Shown here one piece after another: positions 7,085-15,880 of a stretch of DNA of 64,000 bases. The stretch is from F-183 sp964627455. GTDB taxonomy: Bacteria > Acidobacteriota > Terriglobia > Bryobacterales > Bryobacteraceae. The first letter of the stretch is position 1. Every line of letters begins with the position of its first letter. Location: contig CAZVKC010000010.1 in assembly GCA_964627455.1 (NCBI GenBank), forward strand, positions 62,001 to 126,000, given 5' to 3'. The position numbers and the translations under genes were made by a program. The notes under the pieces were generated by a model. The model was not told the origin of the DNA. It did no database searches and was given only the letters and a program-made list of their open reading frames with translations.

Positions 7085-8443
7085 TTATCCCACGGCCGGG
7101 ATGCCAGCCAGCGCCATCGCGATCTCTTCTTCCGGATAGTCGAAGTTGGTCAGCTTACCGGCCTGATAGTCGATGTAGGACTGCATGTCGAAATGGCCGT
7201 GTCCGCAGAGGTTGAAGAGGATCGTGCGCTGGGCGCCTTCTTCTTTGGCCTTGAGCGCTTCGCGAATGGCGCCGGCGACAGCGTGGTTCGCTTCGGGCGC
7301 GGGGATGATGCCTTCGGCGCGCGCGAACTGAATGCCCGCGGCGAACGCGTCGAGTTGCTGCACACTCGTTGCCTCGATAAGGCCGAGGTCCGCGACGTGC
7401 GACACGAGCGGCGCCATGCCGTGATAGCGGAGTCCGCCGGCGTGGATGCCCGGCGGGATGAAGGTGCTGCCGAGCGTGTGCATCTTAACGAGCGGCGTCA
7501 GATGTCCGGTGTCGCCAAAGTCGTACGTGAACCGGCCCTTGGTGAGGCTGGGGCATGCGGCAGGTTCGACCGCGACGATGCGAGCTTTACTTTGACCGCG
7601 GAGGTTGCGGCCGATGTACGGGAAGGTGATGCCCGCGAAGTTGGAGCCTCCGCCGGTGCAGCCGACAATCACGTCGGGTTCGTCGCCGGCCATCGCCATC
7701 TGTTCGATGGTTTCGAGTCCGATGACGGTCTGATGCAACAGCACGTGGTTGAGCACGCTGCCGAGCGCATACTTGGTGTTGGGATCCTTGGCGGCAACTT
7801 CGACGGCTTCTGAAATCGCGATACCCAGCGAGCCGGTCGAATTCGGATGCTCATCGAGAATCGCGCGGCCGCTGTCGGTCTCAAGCGATGGACTCGCGGA
7901 TACCGTGGCGCCGTAAGCTTCCATCAACGCGCGCCGGTACGGCTTCTGGTCGTAGCTGACTCGCACCATGAAGACCTTGCATTCGATGCCGAACATCGCG
8001 CAGGCCATCGACAGCGAGGATCCCCACTGGCCGGCGCCGGTCTCGGTCGACAGACGCTTGGTGCCTGCCTCCTTGTTGTAAAAAGCCTGTGGGACGGCCG
8101 TGTTCGGCTTGTGCGAGCCCGCGGGGCTGACGCCTTCGTACTTGTAGTAAATCTTCGCGGGCGTATCGAGGGCGCGCTCGAGGCGGCGTGCTCGATAGAG
8201 CGGCGACGGGCGCCACTGCGCATACACCTGCCGCACTGGATCGGGAATCTCGATCTCGTGATCCATGCTGACTTCCTGCAGGATCAGGCTCATCGGAAAG
8301 AGCGGCGCGAGATCGTCGGGTCCGATGGGCTGCAGCGTGCCGGGATGCAGCGGCGGCGCGGGCGGCTTGGGGAGATCGGGAAGGATGTTGTACCAGGCCT
8401 TGGGGAGCCGGTCTTCTGCCAGTACGTATTTAATGCTGTCCAT
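7085..8443 (-). CDS. trpB2: Tryptophan synthase beta chain, TrpB2 type
   Basis: The 452-residue PLP enzyme matches the TrpB2 class, which condenses indole or O-phospho-serine/serine to tryptophan and is longer than TrpB1. The N-terminal extension (LPKAWYNILPDLPKPPAPPLHPGT) is diagnostic of TrpB2. The PLP lysine is K112 in GSHKPNTA, followed by TETGAGQWG and the Gly-rich phosphate-binding loop GCTGGGSNF. No trpA or other trp gene is nearby. It lies 24 bases after btuC on the same strand, so it may be read through from the riboswitch-controlled cobalamin operon, but no good ribosome binding site is seen and it could have its own promoter. TrpB2 genes are often unlinked to trp operons. Confidence 0.92.
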   Translation of the reverse strand: MDSIKYVLAEDRLPKAWYNILPDLPKPPAPPLHPGTLQPIGPDDLAPLFPMSLILQEVSMDHEIEIPDPVRQVYAQWRPSPLYRARRLERALDTPAKIYYKYEGVSPAGSHKPNTAVPQAFYNKEAGTKRLSTETGAGQWGSSLSMACAMFGIECKVFMVRVSYDQKPYRRALMEAYGATVSASPSLETDSGRAILDEHPNSTGSLGIAISEAVEVAAKDPNTKYALGSVLNHVLLHQTVIGLETIEQMAMAGDEPDVIVGCTGGGSNFAGITFPYIGRNLRGQSKARIVAVEPAACPSLTKGRFTYDFGDTGHLTPLVKMHTLGSTFIPPGIHAGGLRYHGMAPLVSHVADLGLIEATSVQQLDAFAAGIQFARAEGIIPAPEANHAVAGAIREALKAKEEGAQRTILFNLCGHGHFDMQSYIDYQAGKLTNFDYPEEEIAMALAGIPAVG

Positions 8444-8467
8444 TGGGCACTATTCTATGCCCGACGT

Positions 8468-9415
8468 TCACAGTTCGTCGCGGGTGGACCGGAGGATCCA
8501 GATAAGGCCGGGTCCACCGATGAGGGCGGTGACGACACCGACCGGAATTTCGGCTGGACGGAAAACCGTGCGCGCGATCGCGTCGCAGATGGCGAGGAAC
8601 GCGGCGCCGAACAAAAGTGTGGCGGGGAGCAGGCGGCGATGGCTTCCGCCGGCGAAGCGGCGCACGATGTGTGGGGCCATGAGTCCAACGAAGCCGATGG
8701 GTCCGGTGAGTGTGACTGTGGCGGCTGTGAGCAGAGATCCGGCGAGGCAGGCTTGCCAGAGGGCGCGGCGAACGGCGAGTCCACGGCCGGCGGCCCACGC
8801 TTCGCCCATGGCGAGCATGTCCCAGTCCGGCGCTTTCCAGATGACCCACGCGATTAGCGGCAGCGCGATGGCCGCGTAAATAAGGATCGCGGTGGCGTCG
8901 ATCGCGTCCACGGCGCCGACCAGCCACGTGGTGACTGAGAAAGCACGCTGGAATCCGGCGAGGCTCTGCATCAGGATGATGAGCGACGACGCGACGCTGT
9001 TGATGCTGACGCCGGCGAGCACGAGTCCCGTCGCGCTGATGCGGCGCTGGCGGACGAAGACGCTGCCAATCAGGAAGAGAGCGGCGAGTGCGCCGACAAC
9101 GGATCCGGGCCAGATCCACGCGAGGTCGAGAAAGATCGCGATCACGGCGCCGAGCGCGGCGCCGGAGGATACGCCGAGCGTGTACTCGGACGCGAGCGGA
9201 TTTCGCAGGACCGCTTGAAACAGGCATCCGGCGACCGAGAGGGAGGCGCCGGCGAGGAGTCCGAGGACGAGGCGCGGCACACGAAATCCGATGAAAATGT
9301 TTTGCTCACCCGCGTCGCCGAAGACGGCTGCCGGAGAGATGATTTCCGCGCCGAACCACGGCGTGATGAGGATCGCCGCGATCAGCAGAAGAAGTGGGAT
9401 CGCGCTAGATCTCAT
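8468..9415 (-). CDS. btuC: Cobalamin-type ABC transporter permease (FecCD/BtuC family)
   Basis: The 315-residue integral membrane protein has nine to ten predicted helices. FecCD signatures are visible: GFRVPRLVLGLLAGASLSVAG near residue 45, RNPLASEYTLGVSSGAALG (about 72-90), and the C-terminal GPIGFVGLMAPHIVRR loop that contacts the ATPase. The protein forms the translocation pore for a metal-chelate or corrinoid substrate. It overlaps the ATPase gene by 11 bases. Cobalamin rather than iron-siderophore is inferred from the B12 riboswitch at the head of the operon. Confidence 0.88.
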   Translation of the reverse strand: MRSSAIPLLLLIAAILITPWFGAEIISPAAVFGDAGEQNIFIGFRVPRLVLGLLAGASLSVAGCLFQAVLRNPLASEYTLGVSSGAALGAVIAIFLDLAWIWPGSVVGALAALFLIGSVFVRQRRISATGLVLAGVSINSVASSLIILMQSLAGFQRAFSVTTWLVGAVDAIDATAILIYAAIALPLIAWVIWKAPDWDMLAMGEAWAAGRGLAVRRALWQACLAGSLLTAATVTLTGPIGFVGLMAPHIVRRFAGGSHRRLLPATLLFGAAFLAICDAIARTVFRPAEIPVGVVTALIGGPGLIWILRSTRDEL

Positions 9416-10175
9416 AGTGGATCCGTACCGCGCCTCCCGATGCGCCGCCGGCTTCGACCCGCACGTGCTCGCCGAACGCTGTCTTGAACGCTGCGCTGGT
9501 GAGGAGTTCCGCAGGCGCCGCGTCGGCCGTCACGCGTCCCTGATCGAGCAGCACGATGCGCGAACAGAACGCGGCGGCCAGATTCAGATCGTGCGTGGCT
9601 GCGATGCACAGCACGTTTTCCTCGCGGCACAGTTGGCGCAGGGTGCGGAACATCTGGATCTGATGCGGCAGGTCGACGAAGGTCCCGGGTTCGTCGAGCA
9701 GCAATGCCGCGGGTTTTTGCGCGAGGACTGCGGCGAACAGGACCCGCTGGCGTTCCCCTCCGCTGAGTTGATTTACAAAGCGGTCGGCGAGGTCTTCGCA
9801 TCCCGCGAGGCGCATCGCGTCGAGGCAGATCGCGCGATCCTGCGGACCTTCGCTCCAGCCGCCGCTGTGCGGATAGCGGCCCATCTGCACGACCTCGCGG
9901 GCGGTGAAGCGCGCATAGCCTTCGGCGGATTGCGGCAGGAATGAGACGCGCTGCGCGAGGTCCCGCGCCTTCCAGTCGCGGATGGCGCGACCCTCGAATT
10001 TGCAGGTCCCCGAGTGATCCGCGAGGAGTCCACACATGATCTCGAGAAGCGTGCTCTTGCCGGCGCCGTTCATGCCGCACAACGCTACGAACTCGCCCGG
10101 TGCAAAGCGCAGCGTGACGTCACGCAACGCGCGGGCGCAGCTGACGGATTCGAGTTCGAAGAGAGCGTTGCTCAC
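9405..10175 (-). CDS. btuD: Cobalamin-type ABC transporter ATP-binding protein
   Basis: The 256-residue ATPase has Walker A GMNGAGKST (about 34-42), the Q-loop FLPQS, the ABC signature LSGGERQRV, Walker B ALLLDEP followed by GTFVDL, and the H-loop AATHDL. One oddity is that Walker B is followed by Gly rather than the usual catalytic Glu plus a small residue (LLLDEPG, Glu being the catalytic residue). It pairs with the BtuC-like permease and powers import across the inner membrane. It overlaps the binding protein gene by four bases and the permease gene by 11, indicating coupled translation. Confidence 0.9.
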   Translation of the reverse strand: MSNALFELESVSCARALRDVTLRFAPGEFVALCGMNGAGKSTLLEIMCGLLADHSGTCKFEGRAIRDWKARDLAQRVSFLPQSAEGYARFTAREVVQMGRYPHSGGWSEGPQDRAICLDAMRLAGCEDLADRFVNQLSGGERQRVLFAAVLAQKPAALLLDEPGTFVDLPHQIQMFRTLRQLCREENVLCIAATHDLNLAAAFCSRIVLLDQGRVTADAAPAELLTSAAFKTAFGEHVRVEAGGASGGAVRIHYEI

Positions 10176-11014
10176 GGCTTCGCGAGACCTGCCAGAAAAC
10201 GTTGGAGTTCGTGCGCGGCATCGACCATCCGCGGACCCGGCACCACGAAGATATCACTTGCGACCGCATGGACACGGGCTTTGAGATCACTGCGCGACTT
10301 CCACAGCGCTTCGACGGCGCGCTTGTGTTCCTGGCTTACGCCGACCGTTTCCGCCATGTCGCCCATGTCGATGATGACGTCTGGCTGCAGGCGGATCATC
10401 GATTCGAGGGAAAGCTTGGGATAGCTGAGGGAGGAGTCCGCGAGAACATTCACGCCGCCGGCGATGGCGATCAACTCGTTCAGGTACGAACCTCTGCCGA
10501 CCGCGACGATGCCTTCGAGCCGGCCCGGCGAGCGTCCGACGACAAAGACGACTTTACGCCGGCTCTGTTGTTGTGGCATCGCGCGCATCCGGTCGAATTC
10601 CGACTGCATGCGCGCGCGTAATGCACGCGCCTGGTCCGCGGCGCCCGCGAAACGCCCGATATCCTCGATCATCTGCAGGTTCGTGCGCAGGTCGCCGGTG
10701 CTGATTTGTTCCACGCGGATCTTCGCGCGCTTCAACTGGTCGATGGTCTGCGGCGCGAGACGTTCCATGATCACCATGTCGGGACGCAAACGCAGAATCG
10801 CTTCCAGATTCGGCTGCAAGTACGTACCGATTTTCGGGCGTGACGCGGCTTCAGGAGGAAAGTGGCAGTAGGTCGAGACTCCCACCACGCGACTGCCCAG
10901 ACCCAACGCAAACAGCGTCTCGGTGATAGCGGGCGTCGTCGAGACGATGCGGTTCTGCGCTGTCAACACAGCAGCCGCGCAGATCGTCAGGAAGGTCAGT
11001 CGCGTGGTGGCCAT
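10172..11014 (-). CDS. btuF: Periplasmic cobalamin-binding protein (BtuF-like)
   Basis: The 280-residue protein has a signal peptide (MATTRLTFLTICAAAVLTAQ) and the class III solute-binding fold. It carries IVSTTPAITETLFALGLGSRVVGVSTYC near the N-terminus, then KIGTYLQPNLEAILRLRPDMVIM and a linking helix (residues about 125-150). The C-terminal lobe has VVFVVGRSPG and VNVLADSSLSYPKLSLESMIRLQPDVIID. This family binds B12, haem or siderophores; the upstream B12 riboswitch and receptor gene point to corrinoids. It lies six bases after the receptor gene and overlaps the ATPase gene by four. Confidence 0.88.
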   Translation of the reverse strand: MATTRLTFLTICAAAVLTAQNRIVSTTPAITETLFALGLGSRVVGVSTYCHFPPEAASRPKIGTYLQPNLEAILRLRPDMVIMERLAPQTIDQLKRAKIRVEQISTGDLRTNLQMIEDIGRFAGAADQARALRARMQSEFDRMRAMPQQQSRRKVVFVVGRSPGRLEGIVAVGRGSYLNELIAIAGGVNVLADSSLSYPKLSLESMIRLQPDVIIDMGDMAETVGVSQEHKRAVEALWKSRSDLKARVHAVASDIFVVPGPRMVDAAHELQRFLAGLAKP

Positions 11015-11020
11015 ACGCAG

Positions 11021-13405
11021 TTAGAAGGAGACTCGGACGCCGGCGACCGCCCAGCGCTGCGGCGTCCGGTAGCCGTCCTCGTAGTATTGCTGGTTAAGCA
11101 GATTCTCGACGCGGCCGAAGAGTTCCGGCTTCACGCGCTCGTTGCGGAACGGCAGGCGGTAGCTGCCCGTCGCATCGAGCCGCCGCGGACCTTCCCACAT
11201 CACCGCGCGTCCGGAGATCACGCCGATGAACTCGGGTGCGCCCGTGAAGTTCGTGGTGAGCGTGAGGCGCTTCCATGTTTGCGACGCGGTGACGGCGAAC
11301 AAATGCTCGTAAATGCGAGGCGTTTTCAGCGTTCCGGCAGCGACGGGCCGGCGTTCAAGCGTACGCGTGTGCGTATACGAACTGGTCAGCGTGAAGCCAC
11401 GCCAAAGCGCGGCTTGCACTTCGGACTCGACGCCGCGAGCCAATCCACCGGCGGTGTTGAAGTAACCGGAACTGCGTCCGAACGGATCCGTCGTGCGATT
11501 GACGAGGCCCGAGAAGTCGAAGCCGATGACGGAACGAAGCTGCGTATAGAAGTACGTTGCGGAGACGCGGACGCGCCGCTGTCCGAAGTATTGATCGATG
11601 CCGGCGTCGCCGCCCATCGCGCGCTCAGGCGCAAGCCGGGGATCGCCGTAGGGTGTGAAGACGCCTGCGAAGAAGCCGGTCCCGTAACGTTCGTAGAGCG
11701 AAGCCGCACGGAACGCGTTGCCGAAATGCGCGCGCAGTTTGGTGTTCGCCTTTTCGAAGCGGTACATCGCCGACACATCGCCCGTGTAGGAATTCGGCGG
11801 CGACGGCACCGGCGCGAGCAGGTAGGCAGGCACGCTGCCGGACACCACCGGACGGCTGAGGCTGAAGGTCTGAATGCGACCGGATACCGTGATCTGCAGT
11901 TTGGATCCGAGCAGGCGCCAGCGGTCCTCACCGAACACGGCGACCGAGCGCTGGTTGATCTGCGCACGATAGCTGGAGTTGTTGGCGGGATTCACTGCGG
12001 CGGTGAATCCGCCGTTGTCGAAGGCTTCGCGTTCCCACTCGGCGCCGGCCGACGCCAAGTGACGATCGCCCGTGTAATTGAGGCGCGCCTGCGCGGTGTC
12101 GATGCGGCCGTTGAAAGTCGAGAGGTCGTGGACGGCGGGCTGGAAGCCGATGCCGCCGGGTCCGTTGGGGAAGTCGCGGCGGGCGTCCACCAGTTGATAC
12201 GCAACGCGATAGTTGAGGCGCGGCGTCAACTGCTGATCGGCAGCGAACAGCGCGGAAGTGAACCACGAAGCGCGGCGGCTGTCGGGATCATTCGCGCCCG
12301 GAAACACCGTCGCGTTGCCGAGCGTGAACGGAAGTCCCTGCTGGCGCAGAATCTGCTGATCGACCGGTAGCGGGATGGCTTGCACAAAGCCCGTGCGAGG
12401 CGCGTTCGCGGTCAGCGAAGGTGAGAGGTTGACGCCGAGAAACGTGTTGGTCGAGGAGATCCGCGCGGAAAGCAGCAGGTTGTTGATCGGGCGAAACTGC
12501 AGGAAGGTCTGCCCGGTGTTGTTGCGGGCGCGATCATCGCCGTCGACGCCTTCGAGCACGTTGAGGTGTCCAAGTCCGAGCGAGTAGTTGAAGCGGTTCT
12601 GTGACGTGCCGCCGGCGAGGCGCATCTGCGCGCGAAGGAAGCCGAGTCCGCCGCCTTCCGCGAGAATGTCGCCGCGGAACTTTCCGCCGCCCGTGTCGGA
12701 GACGATGTTCACGGCGCCGCCCATGGCGTTGCTGCCATATAAGGCGGATCCGCAGCCGCGCAGGACTTCGAGACGGCTGATGTTGAGCGTGAGCAGATCC
12801 TGCGTGAAGGGACTCGCGTCCGACTGGATCGCGGCGGGATCGCGGAAGCGCATGCCGTCGATTAGAACGGCAGTGTCCTGCGTGCGAAGTCCGCGAATGC
12901 GAATGCTGGCGGGATTGCCGGGACCTCCGGTTTGCGTGATGCGCACACCGGGGACCTCACGCAGGGCTTCGGTGACGGAGTATTCGATGCGACGGTCGAG
13001 TTCGCTGCGGCTCAGCACGGATGTGGCTCGCGCGGAATTGTCGAGGTCCTCGACATAGCCGCTGGCAGTGACTGCAACCTGCTGCGCAAGCGTACGGAGT
13101 TTGAGGACGATCTTCAGATCGCGTGCGGATACAGGATCGATTTCCTGCACGAACCGCTCGAAATCAGTGGCTTCGACAACAAGCAGCGCACGACCTGTGC
13201 GGACCTGATCGAAGCGAAATTTTCCGTCGTTGCCGGATGTAGTTGTGTAAGCGCCGGATCCGGAGACAGGCTCCAGGCGAACCAGCGCCCCCGGGGTGAC
13301 GCCCCCGGACGGATCGTGGATCACGCCCGATACTTCAGCAGCAGTTAGCGACCACAACGCAGAAGTCGCGAGAATCAACAGTTGGCGGGACAATGAACGC
13401 CGCAT
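11021..13405 (-). CDS. btuB: TonB-dependent outer-membrane receptor for cobalamin (BtuB-like)
   Basis: The 794-residue protein starts MRRSLSRQLLILATSALW, a signal peptide. An N-terminal carboxypeptidase-regulatory-like domain follows (about 25-100: SGVIHDPSGGVTPGALVRLEP, then GKFRFDQVRTG), an addition not found in E. coli BtuB. The plug domain (about 115-240) includes VLSRSELDRRIEYSVTEALREVPGVRI and SIRIRGLRTQDTAVLIDG. The remainder is a beta-barrel ending in an aromatic residue (GVRVSF). The ATG at 13405 has the clear signal peptide; longer frames run into the riboswitch leader. It is first in the operon btuB-btuF-btuD-btuC(-trpB2) and lies about 150 bases downstream of a cobalamin riboswitch, which supports B12 as the ligand. 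Confidence 0.88.
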   Translation of the reverse strand: MRRSLSRQLLILATSALWSLTAAEVSGVIHDPSGGVTPGALVRLEPVSGSGAYTTTSGNDGKFRFDQVRTGRALLVVEATDFERFVQEIDPVSARDLKIVLKLRTLAQQVAVTASGYVEDLDNSARATSVLSRSELDRRIEYSVTEALREVPGVRITQTGGPGNPASIRIRGLRTQDTAVLIDGMRFRDPAAIQSDASPFTQDLLTLNISRLEVLRGCGSALYGSNAMGGAVNIVSDTGGGKFRGDILAEGGGLGFLRAQMRLAGGTSQNRFNYSLGLGHLNVLEGVDGDDRARNNTGQTFLQFRPINNLLLSARISSTNTFLGVNLSPSLTANAPRTGFVQAIPLPVDQQILRQQGLPFTLGNATVFPGANDPDSRRASWFTSALFAADQQLTPRLNYRVAYQLVDARRDFPNGPGGIGFQPAVHDLSTFNGRIDTAQARLNYTGDRHLASAGAEWEREAFDNGGFTAAVNPANNSSYRAQINQRSVAVFGEDRWRLLGSKLQITVSGRIQTFSLSRPVVSGSVPAYLLAPVPSPPNSYTGDVSAMYRFEKANTKLRAHFGNAFRAASLYERYGTGFFAGVFTPYGDPRLAPERAMGGDAGIDQYFGQRRVRVSATYFYTQLRSVIGFDFSGLVNRTTDPFGRSSGYFNTAGGLARGVESEVQAALWRGFTLTSSYTHTRTLERRPVAAGTLKTPRIYEHLFAVTASQTWKRLTLTTNFTGAPEFIGVISGRAVMWEGPRRLDATGSYRLPFRNERVKPELFGRVENLLNQQYYEDGYRTPQRWAVAGVRVSF

Positions 13406-13552
13406 TGCACCATACCTCGTTTCCTTGAAATGGCGACGAGTACGGACGATTCTGCAACTGAATAATGGTCTGCGCTGCGCAAAGCACGGTGGCCACCTTG
13501 TTCCCGAAGGTCCGGACTCATCACCGCCGCGATTCATCACGGCGATGCGCAA

Positions 13553-13750
13553 GGGCAGGTCTTCGGACTTAACGGGTTCATGCCTACTTGCTGCGGCTTC
13601 CCAACGCCTGCACAGCGCCAGTGCCATCTTGCAGCTTTCGTACCCGTATACCGCTGCGGGTCAGTCCTGGATTCTCACCAGGTTCCCTTTTCAGAACCGT
13701 TCCCCCGTGAAGAGGAGCGGTCCACCGCTTGCAATGGCGAGTGTAGCATC
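13553..13750 (-). ncRNA. Cobalamin (B12) riboswitch
   Basis: Read on the minus strand, the leader of the transporter operon holds the conserved cobalamin aptamer elements in order. These are GGGAACC-GGTGAGAATCC-AGGACTGACCCGC (about 13689-13648), then AAGCCGCAGCAAGTAGGCATGAA, and the 3' element AGTCCGAAGACCTGCC that closes the core. Such riboswitches bind adenosyl- or aquocobalamin and shut off expression of B12 uptake or synthesis genes. About 147 bases separate the aptamer from the btuB start and would hold the expression platform; no U-tract terminator is obvious, so control of translation is more likely. The whole 13406-13858 interval has no protein gene: it holds this riboswitch, its platform, and the divergent higBA promoter. 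Confidence 0.93.
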
Positions 13751-13822
13751 TCACGGCTTTCAAACACAATAAAAATACTCAGGCTACGTGGAAGTGGCAC
13801 TACAAAGCCTAATCAGCGATGT

Positions 13823-13851
13823 TTGACAAGCAGTGCTTGTCACGCTAGCCT
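13823..13851 (+). promoter_or_regulatory. higBA promoter with palindromic operator
   Basis: TTGACA at 13823-13828 is a perfect -35 hexamer. It overlaps a perfect inverted repeat, TGACAAGC-AGT-GCTTGTCA (13824-13842), and is followed after 17 bases by a weak -10 (TAGCCT, 13846-13851). The repeat is placed where the HigA antitoxin would bind to repress its own operon, as in other HigBA systems. Transcription from this site would start within a base or two of the higB GTG, so the message could be leaderless (inference). Confidence 0.6.
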
Positions 13852-13858
13852 GTCAGTC

Positions 13859-14137
13859 GTGATCCGCAGCTTCAAGCATGCGGGCCTGAAGAGGTTTTAC
13901 GAGAAGAAGGACCGGCGAGGGATTCGCCCCGACCTCGTTAACGCCGTCGAGCGTATTCTGTCCGTGATGGATACTGCCTCCACGCCCGACGCGCTGGATC
14001 TTCCAGGATACCGATTACATCGGTTGAAGGGAGATCGGAAGGACTATTGGGCCGTAACTGTTCGGGCCAATTGGCGAATCATCTTCAGGTTCGTAGACGG
14101 CGAAGCAGTTGATGTTGAGTTGATCGACTATCATTAG
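13859..14137 (+). CDS. higB: HigB-type toxin (RelE superfamily mRNA interferase)
   Basis: The 92-residue protein matches plasmid-maintenance toxin HigB along its length: IRSFKHAGLKRFYEKKDRRGI at the start, LDLPGYRLHRLKGDRKDYWAVTV in the middle and NWRIIFRF..VDVELIDYH at the end. HigB cleaves mRNA on the ribosome. The family usually starts MIRSFKHKGL, which fixes the start at the GTG at 13859 even though longer frames exist. There is no ribosome binding site, consistent with a leaderless message. The gene is 12 bases upstream of higA; toxin-first order is typical of HigBA. Confidence 0.9.
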   Translation: MIRSFKHAGLKRFYEKKDRRGIRPDLVNAVERILSVMDTASTPDALDLPGYRLHRLKGDRKDYWAVTVRANWRIIFRFVDGEAVDVELIDYH

Positions 14138-14149
14138 GAGCAATCCGCA

Positions 14150-14446
14150 ATGCCGATGAAGAGCCCCGTACATCCTGGATTGATCGTGCGCCACGATTGC
14201 CTCGAACCCCTGGGCCTCACCGTTTCGGAAGGGGCGCGGGTACTTGGCGTATCCCGCCAGGCGCTCAACAATGTGGTGAACTGCAGGGCGGCCATCTCGC
14301 CGGAAATGGCGATTCGTCTGGCCAAAGCCTTCGGCAGTACGCCAGATACCTGGGTGCGCATGCAGGCCGCCTACGACCTCTCCGTCGCCCTGCAAAAAGC
14401 CGGAGAGATTCAAGTGAAGCGCTACCGTCCCAATCCCGCAGCCTGA
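14150..14446 (+). CDS. higA: HigA-type antitoxin with XRE-family HTH
   Basis: The 98-residue protein carries the HigA pattern: HPGLIVRHDCLEPLGLTVSEGARVLGVSRQALNNVVN, a helix-turn-helix at about residues 24-45, then ISPEMAIRLAKAFGSTPDTWVRMQAAYDL. HigA neutralises HigB by direct binding and represses the operon. Its ribosome binding site (TAGGAGC) overlaps the higB stop codon. It converges with the DUF1501 gene, four bases apart. Confidence 0.92.
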   Translation: MPMKSPVHPGLIVRHDCLEPLGLTVSEGARVLGVSRQALNNVVNCRAAISPEMAIRLAKAFGSTPDTWVRMQAAYDLSVALQKAGEIQVKRYRPNPAA

Positions 14447-14450
14447 CCAA

Positions 14451-15872
14451 TCAGGCGCAGATCTTCTTGACGACGTTGCCGTGGACATCCGTCAGGCGGA
14501 AATCCCGGCCCTGGTGGCGATAGGTCAATCGCAGGTGATCCATGCCGAGCAAGTGCAGGATGGTCGCCTGGAGATCATACACGTCGATGCGATCCTCGAC
14601 GATGTTGAGTCCCAGTTCATCGGTCTGGCCGATGGTCTGGCCGGCCTTTACGCCGCCACCCGCCATCCAGATGGAGTAACCGTTGGGATGGTGGTCGCGG
14701 CCTGCATTATCCGCTTCGTCCGGCCGGCGGATCTCCGACATCGGCGTGCGTCCGAATTCCCCGCCCCACACAACCAGCGTGTCTTCGAGCAGACCGCGCT
14801 GCTTCAAATCCGCCAGCAATGCCGCCGTCGGTTTGTCCGTCTGGGCGCAAAGCTTCGGAAGTCCGCTGTTGATCGCTGAATGGTGATCCCAGCCGGAATG
14901 CATCACGAGCACAAAGCGTACGCCGCGCTCCACCAGACGCCGCGCCAGCAGCAGGTTCGTCCCATACTGCTTCGATTCCTTCTGATTGATCCCGTACGCC
15001 TCGATCGTCGCTTCGGACTCCTGCTTGAGGTCCACCAGTTCCGGACCCGCCGATTGCATGCGATAGGCGAGTTCATACGAGTGAATGCGTGACGCGATCT
15101 CCGCGTCGCCGGTCTTTTCGAAGTGCTCGGTATTGAGATCCTTCAAAACATCGAGCCTGGCGCGCTGCGCGTCATTGGAAAATCCTGGCGCGTTCGACAG
15201 ATACAGGATCGGATCGCCGGAGGAACGCAGCACGGTCCCCTGATAGAGCGAAGGCAGGAAGCCGTTGGTCCACAGATCCGAACCCGCGCTCGTGCCGGGA
15301 CCCGACTGCAACGCGACGAAGGCAGGCAGGTTGCGGGACTCCGAACCCAAGCCATAGGTCGTCCACGCCCCCATCGACGGACGTCCGCCCGTCATGTGCC
15401 CGGAAAACAGCAGCAACTGGCCCGGATGGTGGTTGAACGCCTCCGAATGCATCGAACGGATGAGGCAGATGTCATCGGCGTGCTTCGAAGTGTGCGGCAG
15501 CAGGTCGCTCAGCATCATGCCGCTCTGGCCGCAGGGCGCAAACTTGCGCGGCGACGCGAGGATCTTGGCAGTGGGCTTGATGAACGCCAGCTTCATGTCC
15601 TTCGTCATCGAAGGAGGCAGCGACTGGCCATGCCATTTCTGCAATGCCGGCTTGGGATCGAAGAGATCCATCTGCGAGGGCGCGCCTTCCTGAAACAGAA
15701 AGATCACGCGCTTGGCTTTCGGCTTGAAATGCGGCGGGCGCGGCGCGAGCGGATCGGCGACCGTGGTAGGCGCCGCAGCATTCATGAGGTCCGCCAACGC
15801 AAGCGTTCCAATGCCCGTCAGTGAACGGCGGAGAAAATCGCGGCGCAGGTGCGCTTCCATCAGGTGTCTCAT
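14451..15872 (-). CDS. DUF1501 protein (sulfatase-like, Tat-type N-terminus)
   Basis: The 473-residue protein begins with two arginine pairs in a short N-terminal stretch (LRRDFLRRSLTGIGTLALADLM), the Tat-like leader typical of DUF1501. The core has RVIFLFQEGAPSQMDLFDPKPAL, ICLIRSMHSEAFNHHPGQLL, VVWGGEFGRTPMSE and GRDHHPNGYSIWMAGGGVK, which resemble the metal-binding segments of alkaline-phosphatase-superfamily enzymes. No activity has been shown for most members. It lies eight bases after the PSD1 gene, and the two families occur together widely in Planctomycetes and Acidobacteria. Start at 15872; the internal ATG at 15860 is possible. Confidence 0.88.
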   Translation of the reverse strand: MRHLMEAHLRRDFLRRSLTGIGTLALADLMNAAAPTTVADPLAPRPPHFKPKAKRVIFLFQEGAPSQMDLFDPKPALQKWHGQSLPPSMTKDMKLAFIKPTAKILASPRKFAPCGQSGMMLSDLLPHTSKHADDICLIRSMHSEAFNHHPGQLLLFSGHMTGGRPSMGAWTTYGLGSESRNLPAFVALQSGPGTSAGSDLWTNGFLPSLYQGTVLRSSGDPILYLSNAPGFSNDAQRARLDVLKDLNTEHFEKTGDAEIASRIHSYELAYRMQSAGPELVDLKQESEATIEAYGINQKESKQYGTNLLLARRLVERGVRFVLVMHSGWDHHSAINSGLPKLCAQTDKPTAALLADLKQRGLLEDTLVVWGGEFGRTPMSEIRRPDEADNAGRDHHPNGYSIWMAGGGVKAGQTIGQTDELGLNIVEDRIDVYDLQATILHLLGMDHLRLTYRHQGRDFRLTDVHGNVVKKICA

Positions 15873-15880
15873 GTTGGCGT

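Noticed and set aside
13556..13858. Upstream extension of higB into the riboswitch region
   Set aside because: The longer frame is antisense to the cobalamin aptamer and unlike HigB; the family starts at the GTG at 13859.
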